From Amaricoccus macauensis (GTDB lineage: Bacteria > Pseudomonadota > Alphaproteobacteria > Rhodobacterales > Rhodobacteraceae), in assembly GCF_014201905.1 (NCBI RefSeq), contig NZ_JACHFM010000007.1, forward strand, positions 35,076 to 99,075: DNA of 64,000 nucleotides. Direction: 5' to 3'. Every line of letters starts with the position of its first letter. Position 1 is the stretch's first letter. Both the position numbers and the translations under genes were made by a program. Below the pieces are notes generated by a model. The model was not told where the DNA came from, did not search any database, and worked only from the letters and a program-made list of their open reading frames with translations. Shown here in pieces: positions 41,456 to 51,134 of this stretch.

Positions 41456-42256
41456 GTGTTGAAAGACGAGCAGGGAGCCGCCGGCCGCCGGGCCGGACGC
41501 AACGATTTCGTCGTCTTCTGCGATGCGCGCACCGGTTCCTACAACCTCACGAGCCTGCTCAACTCCGCCGAGGACACCATCTGCCACGGCGAGCTCTTCA
41601 AGAAGGGCCAGATCGAGGTTTCCGACTTTCACCGCCGCAAGCTCGGGCCGCGGAGCATTTCCGCGCGCAATCACAATGCCACAGCCTTCATTGCCGAGCT
41701 CCGGCGGATCAATCCGTTCAAGCACTTCGGCTACAAGATGTTCGCCTCGCACCTGATCTGGGCGCCGGGGGCGGTCGAGTATGTGACGGCGCCCGCCACC
41801 CGGCGGGTGATCCTCTATCGCCCGGGCCTCGAGGTCTACGCCTCGGGCCTTCGGGCACGGACGACCGGGGTCTGGACCAACCGCGCCGGGCGGGAGGTCT
41901 CCGAGCAGGTGCTCGACACCCGCGTCGAATTCACCGCCGAGTCGCTCGAGATCTTCTGCTTCCACTACAACCGCTACGTCTCCATGTGCCGGATGCTGGC
42001 GGCGCTGCCGGGGAGCTTCGTCATTCACTACGAGCAGACGAACGACCCCGAGGTGCTCGACGCGCTGCTTGCCTTCATCGGCTCGAAGGCCCGTGCCGCC
42101 GATCTGCAGAGTGACTACCGCAAGCAGTACAAGGGCAGTCTCGCGGACGGCTTTTCGAACTGGGCCGAACTCGAGGCGGCGATCGGCGATCTCACCCCGC
42201 TCGGCGCCGGCCCCGCGCCCACCATCCCCCTCCGCCAGTTGCAGCCCGCCGGCTGA
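41456..42256 (+). CDS. Sulfotransferase-like protein
   Basis: A 266-residue protein with FVVFCDARTGSYNLTSLLNS near its start, a variant 5'-phosphosulfate loop, and RVILYRPGLEVYASGLRA as the likely 3'-phosphate site. CHGELFKKGQIEV and the late FVIHYEQTNDPEVLDALLAFIG also fit divergent bacterial sulfotransferases (LPS or Stf0-like). The start is GTG 41456 or TTG 41459 behind GAAGGAG; both are plausible. It is followed at 67 bases by a methyltransferase and then another sulfotransferase. Confidence 0.75.
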   Translation: MLKDEQGAAGRRAGRNDFVVFCDARTGSYNLTSLLNSAEDTICHGELFKKGQIEVSDFHRRKLGPRSISARNHNATAFIAELRRINPFKHFGYKMFASHLIWAPGAVEYVTAPATRRVILYRPGLEVYASGLRARTTGVWTNRAGREVSEQVLDTRVEFTAESLEIFCFHYNRYVSMCRMLAALPGSFVIHYEQTNDPEVLDALLAFIGSKARAADLQSDYRKQYKGSLADGFSNWAELEAAIGDLTPLGAGPAPTIPLRQLQPAG

Positions 42257-42322
42257 CCGGCCCCACCCGTCCGGTCCCGCGCGCGCCCCGGCGGACCCCG
42301 GACCCGAGAACGGACCCCCCCA

Positions 42323-43198
42323 ATGAGCGACACCGATACCCTTCCCGCCGCCGCCCCGGCCGGCCCGTCCCATGCGGTGCCGGCGGAGTCCGCGGGCGGC
42401 TCGCTCCAGTTCAGCGACCTCGCCGGCGGCATCGAGGGCGCCACGCATCAGGCGACCGGCCAGCCGATGATGGCCCAGGGGTTGCTCCTCGGCCGTCTCG
42501 CGCAGGTTCACCCGTTCTCGAGCGTGGCCGACGTGGGCTGCGGCGGCGGCAACTGGCTCTATGCGGCGCGCAGCCTCGGCGCCACCCGGCTCGCGGGCTT
42601 CGACCTCGTGCCGGTGCCTGACGAGGCGCTGGCGATCGAGCGCGAGCTCATCACCATCACCGACCTGACGAAGCGCATGGAAAACCAGGCGCGCTACGAT
42701 ATCGCGATCTCGACCGAGGTGGCCGAGCATGTGGGCTCCGAGCACGCGGACACCTTCATCGCGAACCTCTGCGGCTTCTCCGACATCGTGCTGTTCTCCG
42801 CGGCGCTGCCCTATCAGGGCGGCATCCACCACGTGAACGAGCAGTGGGTCGAGTACTGGAACCGCAAGTTCCGCGCCCTCGACTATGTGGCCTTCGACAT
42901 CTTCCGCGAACCGTTCTGGAACGACGCGCGCATTCCCTACTTCTACCGGCAGAACTGCCTGCTCTACGTCAAGACGCGCTGGGTGGAGATGCTCAGGACC
43001 CGCGGGATCGAGCCCACGGTGGAGCCGCGGAGCCTCGTGCACCCGGAGCTGCTGCTGCAGGCGGTGAACCGGGCGCGGCCGGAGGGGGAGCGCAATTTTC
43101 TGCGCGACGCGATGATCCTCCACCGCCAGGCGATCGGCGGCGAGGCACCGGGAGCGGACTGGACGCACGGCTACGGCCAGGAACAGCTCTGGGGCTGA
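42323..43198 (+). CDS. Class I SAM-dependent methyltransferase
   Basis: A 291-residue methyltransferase. Motif I is VADVGCGGGNWLYAA, the acidic residue after beta-2 lies in LAGFDLV, and motif IV lies around YDIAISTEVAEHVG; IVLFSAALPYQGGIHHVNEQWVEYWNRKF follows, typical of methyltransferases in polysaccharide loci. It probably modifies a sugar of the surface polymer. A hydrophilic leader of about 25 residues precedes it. It lies between two sulfotransferase genes in one direction. Confidence 0.83.
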   Translation: MSDTDTLPAAAPAGPSHAVPAESAGGSLQFSDLAGGIEGATHQATGQPMMAQGLLLGRLAQVHPFSSVADVGCGGGNWLYAARSLGATRLAGFDLVPVPDEALAIERELITITDLTKRMENQARYDIAISTEVAEHVGSEHADTFIANLCGFSDIVLFSAALPYQGGIHHVNEQWVEYWNRKFRALDYVAFDIFREPFWNDARIPYFYRQNCLLYVKTRWVEMLRTRGIEPTVEPRSLVHPELLLQAVNRARPEGERNFLRDAMILHRQAIGGEAPGADWTHGYGQEQLWG

Positions 43199-43281
43199 GC
43201 GGGCTTTTTCCCGCGTCGTCCGGCCGCACGGGGGGTGGATGATGGTAGTGGTTTTCGAGGGTTTTTAAAGGTTTACTGGAC

Positions 43282-44109
43282 ATGCTTCCCTCCTTTCTCT
43301 GCATCGGCGCGCAGAAGGCCGGCACCAGCTGGCTCTTCACGCAACTCCACTCGCATCCCGGGGTCTGGGTGCCGCCGATCAAGGAAGTGCACTACTTCAA
43401 TCACCTGTTCGTGCCCGAGAACCGCAAGTGGACGAAGTGGCACATCCGCTCCGCCACCGCCGCCGCGCTCAAGACCTACGTCGGGCGCAACGAGGATCTG
43501 CATTTCCCTTACGTGCAGTATCTGGTGAACCTCGGCTCGAACGAGGTCTTCACCGAGGGCTGGTATCGGCGAGTGTTCGACCTGCCGGCGGCGGCCGGCA
43601 AGCTCATGGGCGACATGACGCCCGAGTACTCGACGATCCCCGAGGAGGGTATCCGCTACCTGCGCGGGCTCCTCGGCGCGCCGAAGATCATCTACCTGAT
43701 CCGGAGCCCGGTCTCGCGCGCCATGTCGCAGCTCAAGATGAACGTCTCGCGCACGGTGAAGGGCTCCCTCACCGAGACCGAGTGGCTCGCCCAGGCTGAC
43801 CAGTGGGACATCGCGAACCGCGGCGACTACAGGACCTACGTGCCCCGCTGGAAGGCACAGTTCGCCTCGGGCGACATCCTCTTCCTGCCCTACGGGCGCA
43901 TCGCCAGGGAGCCGGCCGGCGTGATGCGCGAGATCGAGACCTTCCTCGGCCTCGAGCCCCACGACTACCCGCGCCTCGTCGAGCGGGTGCACAAGACCCA
44001 GAGCTTCAACGTGCCGAAGAGCGTCACCGCCCGGCTCGAGGAGAGGCTCCGGCCCCAGGCGGACTTCCTCGCGGCGGAGTTCGGCGCGGATTTCGCGCAG
44101 CAGACCTGA
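43282..44109 (+). CDS. Sulfotransferase, glycosaminoglycan-type
   Basis: 275 residues, beginning with FLCIGAQKAGTSWLFTQLHSHP (5'-phosphosulfate loop) and PIKEVHYFNHLF, then GDMTPEYSTI and IIYLIRSPVSRAMSQLKMN (3'-phosphate site). This arrangement is that of heparan and chitin-oligosaccharide-type sulfotransferases. Its stop lies 11 bases before the start of the Branch-type transferase gene, so the two are likely co-transcribed. It is a paralog of the enzyme at 27614-28474. Confidence 0.92.
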   Translation: MLPSFLCIGAQKAGTSWLFTQLHSHPGVWVPPIKEVHYFNHLFVPENRKWTKWHIRSATAAALKTYVGRNEDLHFPYVQYLVNLGSNEVFTEGWYRRVFDLPAAAGKLMGDMTPEYSTIPEEGIRYLRGLLGAPKIIYLIRSPVSRAMSQLKMNVSRTVKGSLTETEWLAQADQWDIANRGDYRTYVPRWKAQFASGDILFLPYGRIAREPAGVMREIETFLGLEPHDYPRLVERVHKTQSFNVPKSVTARLEERLRPQADFLAAEFGADFAQQT

Positions 44110-44119
44110 GGTGGCAGCG

Positions 44120-46054
44120 ATGCGTCTCGTCTTCCTCATTCTCGCTCACGACCGGCCCGAACAGACGATCGAGCTCGCCCGGAGCCTCGTCGCCGCCGCC
44201 TCGGACGGGATCGCGGTCATCCACTACGATGCCCGCTCGTCGGCGGCGGATCATGCCCGTCTCGAGGCGGCCGCCGCCGAGGAGCCGCGGATCCGGCTGG
44301 TCGCGAAGCGCGCCGCCGGGCGCTGGGGCAGCTTCGGCCTGGTCGAGGCGCCGCTGAACGCGCTCCGCGAGATCGAGGCGGCCGGGATCGATCCCGGCTA
44401 CGTCATCCTGCTCTCGGGGGCCTGCCTGCCCTGCCGGCCGGTCGCCGCCCTCGAGCGCTACCTGACCGAGAATGCCGGGCGCGAATTCATCGAGTGCGCC
44501 GATGCCAGCTGGGTCGGCAACGGCTGGCGCGACGAGCGCTGGCAGTATCGCTTCTGGTTCGATCACCGCACCCAGCCGACAGCCGAACGGCGCTCCTTCC
44601 AGATCCAGCGCCTGCTCCGGCTGAAGCGGCGCTTCCCCGCCGGGCTCACGCCGCGCTTTGGCTCGCAGTGGTGGGCGCTCACCTGGGACACCTGCCGGGC
44701 CATGCTCATGGACATGGCGCGCGATCCTGCCCGGCTCGACTTCTTCCGCACCGTCTGGATTCCCGACGAGATGGTGATCCAGACCTGGGTCGGCGCGCTC
44801 GTCAGCCCGGGCGAGATTGCCGGGCACGGGCTCACCCACTTCCAGTTCTCGAACCGCGGCAAGCCGGCCGTCTTCCATGACGATCACGCGGACTACGTGG
44901 CGAGCCTCGAGAGCTTCTTCGTGCGCAAGGTCTCGCCGCATGCGGCGAAGCTGCGCGCGGCCTGCCTCGCCCGCGCCGGTGCCACGGACGAGGGCGAGGC
45001 CTTCGGCTCGACCGCGCCGCGGCGCGCGGACTACCAGCTGAAGGTCATCGCCCAGACCTGGTATCCCGGCGCGGGACAGGTCTTCTACCGCGACCAGCAG
45101 GTCGACATGATCGACAGCGTGCTCGCCGGCATGACCTCGCCCTACGTGGTGGTGCTCGGCCCCCCGGCGCTCACCACCCCGGTCATCGCCGGGCTGTCCG
45201 GGACGGAGCTCACCCGGCTCGGCGAGGTCTTCGACCCGAATGAGGTCGGCCTCGGCCGGGAGGACGCGGGCGAACTCCGCATGGAGCTTGGCGGACTGGC
45301 GCGAGGCGACCGGGCGATCCGGGACATGCACCCGGCGCTCTTTCTCACCCGGCTGCGCGCGCGCGCAGCCGGCGTGCCGGTGATCGCCTGGTCGCCGCGT
45401 CACGCCCCCGAGCTTCTCGCGGCGGTGCTGCGTGACCCGCAGGCCCTCGTCATTGCCTGCCTGCCCTTCACCGGCGATGCCGAGCGCGACCGGCGGCTCC
45501 TGAGCCTCGCCCTGCGCGACGACACGCCCTTCGCGCGGGTGCCTGCGAGCGCCATGACCGGCGTCGATCCCGCGCGGGCGGCCCGCGCCCGGCTCGACGC
45601 CCCGGCCTCCGTGCAGCCCGGCACCTGGCCGGACTGGCGGGAGGACCTCCTCACCCTGATCCGGGGCGGCGACCGGGATGGCGGCCACGACCGGGACGGC
45701 ATGATCATGCTGCCCTGGGCGCTCGCGGCACTCCCCGGGGCAGCCCGTCCCCCGGCACAGCGCCGGCGGATGTTCGAGGCATCGCTCGAGAGCTGCCGCT
45801 TCGCCGGAGCCCCCTGGTTCGACGGGCTCGCCCGCGATCTGCGGCGGGTCCGGAGCGAGCGGTTCGAGGCGGACGCCAGCCTGCTTCCCGGCCAGCTGAC
45901 GCCGGAGGAGGCAGCGCTGCTCGGCGCCAGCGTGCCGGGAGCGGAAGAGGCAATGAGCGGCGAGGCCTCTGGCGGGGGGCCGGCCAGTGGGGCGGGCGCG
46001 GTCACGGCCGGGCCCGTGCGCGAGTTCGCTCGCCTGCGGGAGGGCAGGGGATGA
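44120..46054 (+). CDS. Branch-family N-acetylglucosaminyl/xylosyl-type transferase with C-terminal extension
   Basis: 644 residues. The first 300 match the core-2/I-branching (GT14) fold: MRLVFLILAHDRPEQTIELARSL, RWGSFGLVEAPLNAL, YVILLSGACLPCRPV, GSQWWALTWDTCRAM and IPDEMVIQT. The C-terminal 340 contain VVVLGPPALTTPVI and LFLTRLRARAAGVP and resemble the DUF5928-type extension common in Rhodobacteraceae homologs. Such enzymes transfer GlcNAc or xylose from UDP donors; xylose would fit the uxs gene. The ATG at 44120 has GAGG upstream; a GTG three codons earlier is possible. Its stop overlaps the next gene (ATGA). Confidence 0.83.
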   Translation: MRLVFLILAHDRPEQTIELARSLVAAASDGIAVIHYDARSSAADHARLEAAAAEEPRIRLVAKRAAGRWGSFGLVEAPLNALREIEAAGIDPGYVILLSGACLPCRPVAALERYLTENAGREFIECADASWVGNGWRDERWQYRFWFDHRTQPTAERRSFQIQRLLRLKRRFPAGLTPRFGSQWWALTWDTCRAMLMDMARDPARLDFFRTVWIPDEMVIQTWVGALVSPGEIAGHGLTHFQFSNRGKPAVFHDDHADYVASLESFFVRKVSPHAAKLRAACLARAGATDEGEAFGSTAPRRADYQLKVIAQTWYPGAGQVFYRDQQVDMIDSVLAGMTSPYVVVLGPPALTTPVIAGLSGTELTRLGEVFDPNEVGLGREDAGELRMELGGLARGDRAIRDMHPALFLTRLRARAAGVPVIAWSPRHAPELLAAVLRDPQALVIACLPFTGDAERDRRLLSLALRDDTPFARVPASAMTGVDPARAARARLDAPASVQPGTWPDWREDLLTLIRGGDRDGGHDRDGMIMLPWALAALPGAARPPAQRRRMFEASLESCRFAGAPWFDGLARDLRRVRSERFEADASLLPGQLTPEEAALLGASVPGAEEAMSGEASGGGPASGAGAVTAGPVREFARLREGRG

Positions 46055-47067
46055 GCCGTCTGCGTCAGGCTCGCCAGGCGGTGGTGGGGGCCGGCCTCTT
46101 CACCAGGCTCGAGTGGCGGGATCGCCGGAACGGCCGGCAGCTCGATCTCGTGCAGGACCGCCTGTCGGCGATCCGGCCCCGCGATGTCCTGCTCTTCGTC
46201 TGCCTGCGCAACGAGCAGCCGCGGATGCCGGCGTTCGTCGACTATTATCGCGGGCTCGGGGTCGGGCATTTCTTCGTGGTCGACAATGGCTCCACCGACG
46301 GTTTCCGCGAGTGGGCGGCCGGGCAGAAGGACATGTCGGTCTGGCACACCGAGGCAAGTTATCGCGACTCGGGCTTCGGCATGATGTGGCTGAACGACCT
46401 GATGCGCCGCCATGCCGTGCACCGCTGGTGCGTCGTCGTCGACCCGGACGAGTTCCTCGTCTATCCGCATGTGGAGACGCGGAGCCTGCCCGATCTCGTG
46501 CAGTTTCTCGAGGACGACCGCCGCGCCTGCATGCACGCGCTGCTGGTCGATGCCTACAGCGACCGGCCGCTTGCCGATACGGTGCTCGGGCCGGGGGACG
46601 ATCCCTTCGCGGTCTGCCCGTACTTCGACCGGGACGGCTACGTGCAGACCGAGGGCTGGGGCAACGGCGTCTGGATCCAGGGCGGCCCGCGGCTGAGGCA
46701 GCATTTCCACGATAACCCGCACGGGGCGCCGGCGCTCAACAAGATCCCGCTCATCCGGTGGCAGCGGGTCTACCACTACCGCCACTCGACCCATGACGCC
46801 TACCCGCGGCGGCTGAACCGGGCGCACACCGAGGGCGAGGTCTCGGTGACCGGGGCGCTCTTCCACTTCAAGCTGGTCTCCGCCCTTGCCGCCAAGGCGG
46901 ACGAGGAGGCGACACGGGGCGAGCACTACGATGGCGGCCGCGAGTATGCCCACTACCGCCGCGGCGGGGCAGAGGCGGAGTTCCACAGCCCGGGCATCAG
47001 CACCCGCTACGAGCGATCGGAGCAGCTCGTGGAGCTTGGGCTCATGTCGTCGGGCCGCTGGTTCTGA
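46051..47067 (+). CDS. Glycosyltransferase, GT2/GT92-like
   Basis: A 338-residue enzyme with VLLFVCLRNEQPRMPAFVDYYRGLGVGHFFVVDNGSTDG and WCVVVDPDEFLVYP (DPDE in the metal position), the pattern of Glyco_tranf_2_4 and GT92-like proteins. HYRHSTHDAYPRRLNR and GALFHFKL follow. The ATG overlaps the preceding stop by 4 bases, so it is translationally coupled to the Branch-type gene and probably acts in the same pathway. The 21-bp repeat starts 6 bases after its stop. Confidence 0.85.
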   Translation: MSRLRQARQAVVGAGLFTRLEWRDRRNGRQLDLVQDRLSAIRPRDVLLFVCLRNEQPRMPAFVDYYRGLGVGHFFVVDNGSTDGFREWAAGQKDMSVWHTEASYRDSGFGMMWLNDLMRRHAVHRWCVVVDPDEFLVYPHVETRSLPDLVQFLEDDRRACMHALLVDAYSDRPLADTVLGPGDDPFAVCPYFDRDGYVQTEGWGNGVWIQGGPRLRQHFHDNPHGAPALNKIPLIRWQRVYHYRHSTHDAYPRRLNRAHTEGEVSVTGALFHFKLVSALAAKADEEATRGEHYDGGREYAHYRRGGAEAEFHSPGISTRYERSEQLVELGLMSSGRWF

Positions 47068-47072
47068 GACGG

Positions 47073-47178
47073 ATGTCTGCATTCCGTGTTGGTCCGTCCA
47101 CCGGGAGGCGGCCAACACGGAATGCAGACATGGAAGCGCCGCCTCCCCCCGGGCCGGACCAACACGGAGTGCAGACAT
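47073..47178. repeat. 21-bp repeats: inverted pair (unit 5) plus one extra reverse copy
   Basis: Forward 47073-47094 and reverse 47111-47131 (both T-type) form a 59-bp unit; the inner ends differ (TTGGTC against GGCCAAC). A further reverse copy (C-type) is at 47157-47178 and runs into the start of the GNAT gene. The same forward-reverse-reverse order occurs at 51447-51576. Confidence 0.85.
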
Positions 47179-47755
47179 GCAGGTGGATGCCGCCGGGACG
47201 ACAGCCCGGATGACGCACCCCCCGGCGGACGTGCGGCTGGAGCCGGCCGTCCCGGCGGATCTGCCGGTGGTCGCGGCGCTGATGAACCACGCCTATCGCG
47301 ACCCCGAGGGCAGCTGGACCAACGAGGCGGATTATCTCTCGGGTGAGCGGACCAGCGTCGCCATGCTGCGCGCGGAGATCGCGGCGAGCCCGGAGGGCCG
47401 GCTTCTCCTCTGGCGCGGACCGGCAGAAGAGGGCGGCGGGCTTCTCGGCTGCGTCTGGCTCGTGCCCGAGGCGGGGGCGCGCTGGTATCTCGGCGGGCTC
47501 ACCGTCGAGCCGGGGGCGCAGAACGCCGGCCTCGGCCGCCGGCTGCTCACTGCCGCGGAAGCCTGGATCGCGGGGCAGGGCGGCCGCGCGGTGCGCATGA
47601 CGGTGGTGAACGTGCGCGAGAGCCTCATCGCCTGGTATCTCAGGCGCGGCTATGCACCGACCGGCGAGACCGAAGCCTTCCCCTACGGCGACGACCGCTT
47701 CGGCGTGCCGCAGCGCGACGACCTCGCCTTCATCGTGCTGCAAAAGCCGCTGTGA
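47177..47755 (+). CDS. GNAT-family N-acetyltransferase
   Basis: 192 residues with the acetyl-CoA fold: RLEPAVPADLPVVAALMNHAYRDPEGSW, WYLGGLTVEPGAQNAGLGRRLLTAAEAW (motif A, Q-N-A-G-L-G) and SLIAWYLRRGYAPTGETEAFPY (motif B). It would acetylate a small amine or sugar amine; the substrate is unknown. The start is uncertain: ATG 47177 lies within the last bases of a repeat copy, whose GGAG-N6 supplies a good ribosome site, while ATG 47210 is closer to the conserved domain but lacks one. Confidence 0.8.
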   Translation: MQVDAAGTTARMTHPPADVRLEPAVPADLPVVAALMNHAYRDPEGSWTNEADYLSGERTSVAMLRAEIAASPEGRLLLWRGPAEEGGGLLGCVWLVPEAGARWYLGGLTVEPGAQNAGLGRRLLTAAEAWIAGQGGRAVRMTVVNVRESLIAWYLRRGYAPTGETEAFPYGDDRFGVPQRDDLAFIVLQKPL

Positions 47756-47779
47756 CGGCTCTCCCGGGCTTCGGGGGCC

Positions 47780-48640
47780 TCAGATCTCGTCCTCGAGCGC
47801 CGGCAGATGGGCGACGTTCGGCATCCGCCAGGCCTTGTCGGCGCGCGGCGCCGCCTCGAGCGAGGCGAGCAGCGCGTCGATCATCTCGGTCTGCCGCACG
47901 TCGGTGAACTTCGCCCGGAAGTGCCGGATCGCCGCCACGGTTTCCTCGTAGCTCGTCCGCTCTGCCCGGCAGGCGTCGAGCTCCTCCGCCGTTGGGGTCC
48001 GGTGCACGCCGAAGATCACCGAGTTCTGGTCGGTGTAGGACAGCATCTCCACCGAGGCCTCGAGCTTCTGCATCGTCGGGTAGAGCCAGGGATTGCGGAA
48101 GAACAGGAAGTCCTGCTGCACGATGACGCTGCCGGGCACCAGGGCGGGGAAGAAGGTGGCGAGCAGGTGGTCGTTGATGTCCTTGGTCTTCGAGATGTCG
48201 ATGAACAGTACCGCCACCGGGCTTGCGTCCCAGTCTGCGTCCTGGATGTCGCCGGGATGCACCTCGATCGTGTCCGCCACAGCCCTGGTGAAGCGGTGAA
48301 ACACCGGCAGCCCGTCCTCGCCCTCGGCAAGGCCGTGACCCTTCCGGTAGAGGAACTGGAACTTCACCTTCTCGTCGAGCTGGAAGCGGTCGTAGGAGTG
48401 CACCCGCTTCGGTGGGTCGGCCTTCTCGGCCCCGAGGGCGAGGCTGGCGCTCGAGCCCCCGAGGAACGCGCCGAGATCGATCACCGCGCCCGCGCCCGGC
48501 GTCATCTCCGCGACCCAGGCGAGCATGCGCATCTCTTCATGGGTGAGCATCGTCGGGTAGGTGCGGGTCCAGCCGGGAAGCGTGAAGCGGCGGGAATTCC
48601 ACGGGCGGGTGCGGATCGTGTCGAAGTGGGGAAAGCTCAT
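47780..48640 (-). CDS. SAM-methyltransferase-like protein of the UDP-sugar operon
   Basis: A 286-residue protein with a Rossmann-type start (GAVIDLGAFLGGSSASLALGAE, VHSYDRFQ) and AVLFIDISKTKDINDHLLATFFPALVPGSVIVQQDF, resembling class I methyltransferases of the glycan-associated kind. The ATG at 48640 overlaps the upstream epimerase stop (ATGA) and so is coupled to it; an in-frame start 10 codons earlier is less likely. Order of transcription is ugd, epimerase, this gene. Substrate unknown, perhaps a uronic-acid-containing glycan. Confidence 0.75.
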   Translation of the reverse strand: MSFPHFDTIRTRPWNSRRFTLPGWTRTYPTMLTHEEMRMLAWVAEMTPGAGAVIDLGAFLGGSSASLALGAEKADPPKRVHSYDRFQLDEKVKFQFLYRKGHGLAEGEDGLPVFHRFTRAVADTIEVHPGDIQDADWDASPVAVLFIDISKTKDINDHLLATFFPALVPGSVIVQQDFLFFRNPWLYPTMQKLEASVEMLSYTDQNSVIFGVHRTPTAEELDACRAERTSYEETVAAIRHFRAKFTDVRQTEMIDALLASLEAAPRADKAWRMPNVAHLPALEDEI

Positions 48641-49665
48641 GCGCTCCGGTTTTTCCAGTCGATGAACCATTCTGCGAAGCGGCGCACGCCCTCCTCGACG
48701 GGGACGCGGGCCCGCCAGCCGGTCGCGGCCTCGAGCCGGCTGGTGTCGGCAAAGGTGTCGGCCACGTCGCCCGGCTGCGAGGGGACGAGCTCGCGGATCG
48801 CGGTGCGGCCCAGTGCCGCTTCGAGGGCCGCGATGAAGTCGAGAAGCTCCACCGGCGCGCCGTTGCCGATGTTGAGGAGCCGGAAGGGCGCGTCCGAGGT
48901 CGCCGGATCGGGATTGGCCGGGTCAAAGGCCGGATCGGGCGCCGCCGGCCGGTCGGAGGCGCGGATCACCCCCTCGACGATATCGTCGATGTAGGTGAAG
49001 TCCCGGCTGTGCCGGCCCTCGTTGAAGATGCGGATCGGCTGGCCGGCGAGGATCGCCTCGGCGAAGAGCATCGGCGCCATGTCGGGCCGCCCCCAGGGCC
49101 CGTAGACCGTGAAGAAGCGCAGGCCGGTCATTGGCAGGCGGTAGAGATGGGCATAGGCGTGCGCCATCAGCTCGTTCGCGCGCTTGGTCGCGGCGTAGAA
49201 CTGCAGCGGGTGGTCGACCCCGTGGTCCTCGCGGAACGGCATCTTCGTGTTGCCGCCGTAGACGCTCGAGGTCGAGGCGAAGGTGAGATGCGGGGTTTCC
49301 GCCCGGCGGCAGGCCTCGAGGACGTTGGTGAAGCCGAGAACGTTCGACTCCACGTAGGCGAGCGGGTTTTCCAGGCTGTAGCGCACCCCGGCCTGGGCGG
49401 CGAGGTGGATCACCCGGTCGAAGGGCTCTCCCCTGATGCCCTCGGCGAAGGCCGCATCGACCGCCGCCCGGTCGGCGAGATCGGCGCGCAGGAAGCGCCA
49501 GTCGCCGCCCATGCGGTCGATCTCGGCGAGGCGCGCCTCCTTCAGGGCCACGTCGTAGTAGTCGTTGACGTTGTCGAAGCCCGTCACCGCGTCGCCGCGG
49601 GCGAGGAGCGCGCGGACGACGTGGAAGCCGATGAAGCCGGCGGCGCCGGTGACGAGGATGCGCAC
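48637..49665 (-). CDS. UDP-glucuronate 4-epimerase-like enzyme
   Basis: A 342-residue extended SDR: VRILVTGAAGFIGFHVVRALLARG, GFDNVNDYYDVALKEARL, HLAAQAGVRYSLENPLAY, TFASTSSVYGGNTKMPFRE, FYAATKRANELMAHAY (Y-x3-K) and GLRFFTVYGPWGRPDMA. This profile is that of LpsL/CapI/WbnF-type UDP-glucuronate 4-epimerases, giving UDP-galacturonate. The start is GTG 49665, 4 bases after the ugd stop, so its substrate is made by the adjacent enzyme. Epimerase family is certain; the glucuronate preference rests on motifs and context. Confidence 0.9.
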   Translation of the reverse strand: MRILVTGAAGFIGFHVVRALLARGDAVTGFDNVNDYYDVALKEARLAEIDRMGGDWRFLRADLADRAAVDAAFAEGIRGEPFDRVIHLAAQAGVRYSLENPLAYVESNVLGFTNVLEACRRAETPHLTFASTSSVYGGNTKMPFREDHGVDHPLQFYAATKRANELMAHAYAHLYRLPMTGLRFFTVYGPWGRPDMAPMLFAEAILAGQPIRIFNEGRHSRDFTYIDDIVEGVIRASDRPAAPDPAFDPANPDPATSDAPFRLLNIGNGAPVELLDFIAALEAALGRTAIRELVPSQPGDVADTFADTSRLEAATGWRARVPVEEGVRRFAEWFIDWKNRSA

Positions 49666-49669
49666 TTTT

Positions 49670-51040
49670 TCAGGCCGCCGATCTGGGGGTTGCGGATGCG
49701 GCGGGCGGCTCGGTGAGGCCGCGGCCGATGGCGTAGTAGGCAAAGCCGCGCCGCGCCATGCGCGCCGGCTCGTAGAGGTTGCGGCCGTCGAAGATCACCG
49801 CCGACTTCAGCTTTTCCTTCAGGAGGTCGAAGTCGGGCGCGCGGAACGCCTGCCACTCGGTCATGACGACGAGGGCATCGGCATCGCGCAGGGTGGCTTC
49901 CTTGGTGCCGCAGAGCATGAGGTCGTCGCGGTCGCCGTAGATGCGCTGCGCCTCTTCCATGGCCTCCGGGTCGAAGGCCTGCACCTTCGCGCCGGCCTTC
50001 CAGAGCGCTTCCATGACCACGCGCGAGGCCGCCTCGCGCATGTCGTCGGTCTGCGGCTTGAAGGAGAGGCCCCAGAGCGCGAAGGTCCGGCCCCTGAGAT
50101 CGCTGCCGTAGTGCGCCACGATCTTGTCGAAGATCACCGACTTCTGCTCCTCGTTGCGGTCCTCGACCGCCTGCAGCACCTTCGGCTCGAAGCCGACCTC
50201 GCGGGCGGTGTGGATCAGCGCCTTCACATCCTTCGGGAAGCACGACCCGCCATAGCCCGCGCCCGGATAGATGAAGTGGTAGCCGATGCGCTGGTCCGAG
50301 CCGATGCCCTGGCGCACCATCTCGATGTCGGCGCCGAGCCGCTCGGCGAGGTTCGCCATCTCGTTCATGAAGCTGATCTTGGTCGCGAGCATGCAGTTCG
50401 CGGCGTACTTGGTGAGCTCGGCCGAGCGCACGTCCATGACGATGAGCTTGTCGCGGTTGCGGCTGAAGGGCGCGTAGACCTCGCGCAGCAGTTCCTCGGA
50501 CTCCGGGTCCGAGGTGCCGATGACGATGCGGTCGGGCCGCATGCAGTCGGCGACGGCGGCGCCTTCCTTCAGGAACTCCGGGTTCGAGACCACGTCGAAA
50601 TGCAGGTCGGACCGGCCCCGCGCGCCAAGCACCTCGACGATCTTCGCCCGCACCTTGTCGGCGGTGCCGACCGGCACGGTCGACTTCGTCACGACGACCT
50701 TCGGCTCCTCCATGTGCTCGGCGATGGTGGCGGCGACGGCGAGCACGTACTTCAGGTCGGCCGAGCCGTCCTCGTCGGGGGGCGTGCCGACGGCGATGAA
50801 CTGGATGCGGCCGTGCTTCACCGCCTCGGCGGCATCGGTGGTGAAGTTGAGCCGGCCCTCGGCGTGGTTCTTGCGGACGATATCCTCGAGGCCGGGCTCG
50901 TAGATCGGGATCCGCCCGGCCTTCAGCCCCTCGACCTTGCTCGCATCCACGTCGACGCAGAGCACGTCATGACCAACCTCGGCCAGGACCGAGCCCTGCA
51001 CCAGGCCGACATAACCGGTCCCGAACACCGCAATCCGCAT
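49670..51040 (-). CDS. ugd: UDP-glucose 6-dehydrogenase
   Basis: A 456-residue Ugd that oxidises UDP-glucose twice to UDP-glucuronate with NAD. The NAD site is [16 protein letters not shown], followed by [25 protein letters not shown], the catalytic Cys267 in GGSCFPKD, and [14 protein letters not shown] short Ala/Pro/Ser tail ends the protein. It is the first gene of an operon with the epimerase and a methyltransferase, and supplies donors for glucuronate, galacturonate and (through uxs at 3.4-4.3 kb) xylose. Start ATG at 51040. Confidence 0.95.
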   Translation of the reverse strand: MRIAVFGTGYVGLVQGSVLAEVGHDVLCVDVDASKVEGLKAGRIPIYEPGLEDIVRKNHAEGRLNFTTDAAEAVKHGRIQFIAVGTPPDEDGSADLKYVLAVAATIAEHMEEPKVVVTKSTVPVGTADKVRAKIVEVLGARGRSDLHFDVVSNPEFLKEGAAVADCMRPDRIVIGTSDPESEELLREVYAPFSRNRDKLIVMDVRSAELTKYAANCMLATKISFMNEMANLAERLGADIEMVRQGIGSDQRIGYHFIYPGAGYGGSCFPKDVKALIHTAREVGFEPKVLQAVEDRNEEQKSVIFDKIVAHYGSDLRGRTFALWGLSFKPQTDDMREAASRVVMEALWKAGAKVQAFDPEAMEEAQRIYGDRDDLMLCGTKEATLRDADALVVMTEWQAFRAPDFDLLKEKLKSAVIFDGRNLYEPARMARRGFAYYAIGRGLTEPPAASATPRSAA

Positions 51041-51134
51041 GGGCCTACCCCTTCACACTCGAAACACAAGGCTTCTGCTTAGGCGGGACGCCCGGGGCTG
51101 GCAAGAAAAACGGCCGCGGCACGGCCAGCTTTAT

